From: JACQFZ01 sp045810625
GTDB lineage: Bacteria > Pseudomonadota > Gammaproteobacteria > Acidiferrobacterales > Sulfurifustaceae
DNA length: 64,000 nt
Assembly (NCBI GenBank): GCA_045810625.1
Contig: JBJMVQ010000070.1
Coordinates: forward strand, 37,717-101,716
Direction: 5' to 3'
Both the position numbers and the translations under genes were made by a program. Positions 62,399 through 64,000 of the stretch are shown piece by piece. The notes beneath the pieces were generated by a model that made no database searches, was not told where the DNA came from, and was given only the letters and a program-made list of their open reading frames with translations. Within the stretch, counting starts at the first letter, position 1. Each line of letters starts with the position of its first letter.

Positions 62399-64000
62399 TT
62401 AAAAGTCGCTGCGATCGGCTCGTGGGCGCGTCGCGCCGGGAGGTGCCTGACGGTACACGCTATGGGCCCACAATAACGGGAACAGGAGGCCTAAGTGCTT
62501 GTCCCTCTCAGCCGTCGGCGATCCGTAGTTCGACCACAAGCGCAGGGCGTCGTCCGGCCGGTCTTGAGCGAGATAGCCGAGCATGCCGGCACCGAGCGCA
62601 TAAGCGCCGGATTCGGAGGTGGTGTCGCGAGTTCGTGCCAACAGGCGTTCGGCGATCGAAGACATATTGCTGGCGTCGCGCCGGCCGACCGCGCGGAACA
62701 ACGCAAATGCCTCCCGTTGTTCAGGCGCGAGCGCCGTATAACAGGGTGATGACCGCCAGTGTTCCGAGAGCGTCTCGGTCTCCTTCCGTGTCAAATGCGA
62801 AAAGGCGACGGCGGTGAGTTGATATACGCTGTCGAGCCAGAGTGCGGCGCCGGCGGCGCTGCTGCAACCCTTTGAGGCGTTGATGACGACGAGGTGTCGT
62901 GCCATATCCGCGGGGAGTGCTTGCAGCGATGTTTTCGGCGCGCGGGCGATGTGTTGGTCGCGTATCCACATCGCTCTGTTCGCCCGCGCCGCTGCAGAAT
63001 AGTCGACTGTGGGCGTGATATCCGTCGCGTCGTGGATACCGGGTGCGTGCGCCAACATTTCGAGCACGGGAAGCGGCGCAGCAGCGAGTCTTGTAACGTC
63101 GTCGGCACGGCTCTGAAGGAAGCGGGTGCGGGCGGCGTTGAGATCCAGTACCGGGAAGTAATCCGAGTTGATCGCGACAGGGAGGGATGCAAACAAAGGC
63201 CAGAGAACATCGCGGTCGCCGATCCGCCGCAACGCCAAGTCTTGCTCATTCCCGACGCCGATGCGTCGCAATTCCTCGGCAAACGCCGGTTGCCTCAGTA
63301 GCGTCAACTTCGGTGCAGCGACGCTGCCGTCCACGCGCGCGACGACGATGATATCGCCCTCGTTGGCCGCATAGAGGACGTAGTCGTCGAAGTTCGCTTC
63401 AATCGCCTTGATGATCGAGCCGACCAGATTCAAATCGATTTCATATACCTGCAACCATTGCACGAAAAGCCCACCCGGTTTTAGGTGGGTGCGTGCCCGT
63501 TGGTAGAACTCGTCCGAGAACAGTCCTGAAACGCCGCTGACCCAGGGGTTCGATGGCTCGGAGACGATAATGTCGTAGCGCGCACGATGTGCAGCAAAAA
63601 ACGTCTTGGCGTCGTCGATGTAAACGCGTGCACGCGGATCCGTGTAGGCTCGCGATACGCGCGTGCCGTAGCGACGCGCACCTTCAACCATCGCCGGTTC
63701 GATCTCCACGATATCCAGCTGTTCCACATCGGGCGAAGCGAGCAGAACGTGAGCCGTCAAGCCGGAGCCAAAGCCGATATTGGCGACCGCGCGCGGATGC
63801 GCGTGGAGCAGGAGGGGCAACGCACCGAGAAGCGTCATCGTGGCCTCGTCGGGCGCGGGCGGTGTATCGCTGGCGTTGATCAGCGCGTCAGACTTGCCAT
63901 TGGTGAGAATGCTGATACCGCCGTTTCTGTCTCTGACCACGTCGACGGTCGCCGTTTTGCCGTCGCGATGGAAGAGTATTTCTCCCGAGCCGGGCTTGAA
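62399..64000 (-). CDS. Spermidine-synthase-like methyltransferase-fold protein, 5' end beyond the right edge (partial)
   Basis: 534 residues to the window edge, frame open. Residues near the middle hold a SAM/dcSAM-binding Rossmann fold: ANIGFGSGLTAHVLL, IVEIEPAMVEGARRYG, YDIIVSEPSNPWVSGVSGLFSDEFY, LKPGGLFVQWLQ. This is the pattern of membrane-linked polyamine aminopropyltransferase-like proteins, whose N-terminal membrane part would lie outside the window. The C-terminal 200 residues are a helical region (TPR-like pattern near LARTRDTTSESGAYALGAGM). Real aminopropyl transfer is not assured; many such proteins have unknown substrates. It ends 37 bases before the tRNA, with an inverted repeat (62360-62387) between. 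Confidence 0.85.
   Translation of the reverse strand, partial: FKPGSGEILFHRDGKTATVDVVRDRNGGISILTNGKSDALINASDTPPAPDEATMTLLGALPLLLHAHPRAVANIGFGSGLTAHVLLASPDVEQLDIVEIEPAMVEGARRYGTRVSRAYTDPRARVYIDDAKTFFAAHRARYDIIVSEPSNPWVSGVSGLFSDEFYQRARTHLKPGGLFVQWLQVYEIDLNLVGSIIKAIEANFDDYVLYAANEGDIIVVARVDGSVAAPKLTLLRQPAFAEELRRIGVGNEQDLALRRIGDRDVLWPLFASLPVAINSDYFPVLDLNAARTRFLQSRADDVTRLAAAPLPVLEMLAHAPGIHDATDITPTVDYSAAARANRAMWIRDQHIARAPKTSLQALPADMARHLVVINASKGCSSAAGAALWLDSVYQLTAVAFSHLTRKETETLSEHWRSSPCYTALAPEQREAFALFRAVGRRDASNMSSIAERLLARTRDTTSESGAYALGAGMLGYLAQDRPDDALRLWSNYGSPTAERDKHLGLLFPLLWAHSVYRQAPPGATRPRADRSDF

Overview
The window reads as GC-rich chromosomal DNA of a free-living Pseudomonadota (beta- or gammaproteobacterial type; I cannot fix the genus). 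Supporting signs are the lptF-lptG / pepA-holC-valS block, a System I cytochrome c maturation set (ccm), DUF1127 and YsnF-type stress proteins, a TrpB2-type tryptophan synthase, and dense gene packing with many 4-bp ATGA/GTGA overlaps. No prophage, transposase, CRISPR array or rRNA operon was found. One tRNA gene (Arg, anticodon CCT) is present.

Layout. 1-2.2 kb: the 5' part of a GAF-PAS sensor running off the left edge and a conserved hypothetical. 2.8-6.2 kb: a three-gene operon (GT2 polyprenyl-phosphate glycosyltransferase, ArnT-like GT-C transferase, PAP2 phosphatase) that looks like a lipid A or envelope-glycan modification pathway. 6.3-17 kb: a branched-chain-amino-acid type binding protein, TrpB2, an amidase, a PAS-rich hybrid histidine kinase, a DUF47/PiT phosphate-uptake pair and an acyl-CoA ligase. 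17-21 kb: a minus-strand run of small metabolic genes (RidA, an MBL-fold protein with a broken metal motif, VOC, enoyl-CoA hydratase). 21-27 kb: two YsnF/DUF2382 stress proteins, a 7TM diguanylate cyclase, an LLM flavin oxidoreductase, a YdjM-type membrane hydrolase and a small hydrophilic protein. 27-36.7 kb: a Cache protein, an LplT-PlsC fusion, a decayed LysR regulator, a large secreted hydrolase flanked by two related intergenic repeats, a GMC oxidoreductase, an aromatic aminotransferase and DUF1127. 36.7-46 kb: an SDR, an ECF sigma/anti-sigma pair, CBS and MFS proteins, a frameshifted prepilin remnant, a TlpA-like protein, envelope lipoprotein-like genes, pirin, GNAT and cupin. 46-64 kb: the essential block. 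It holds valS, an Ala/Pro-rich protein, holC and pepA, divergent from lptFG, followed by ccmF-H-I converging on ccmA-B-C-D-E-G, the tRNA-Arg, and a spermidine-synthase-like gene running off the right edge.

How the parts work together. LptF/LptG move LPS outward, and the GT2/GT-C/PAP2 operon may decorate it. The ccm genes form the complete haem-delivery and ligation machinery but are split into two convergent operons. The ECF sigma/anti-sigma pair, the YsnF pair, DUF1127 and the diguanylate cyclase suggest an organism that spends effort on envelope and stress signalling.

The least ordinary signals are: (i) two related 45-bp in-frame insertions inside valS, about 1.4 kb apart and in the same reading frame; (ii) an intergenic repeat family whose copies abut two decayed genes; (iii) an MBL-fold protein that lost two histidines of its HxHxDH motif; (iv) the split ccm layout with a DnaA-box-like site and paired 9-mers upstream of ccmF. 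I did not see a clearly novel multi-gene defence or biosynthetic system.
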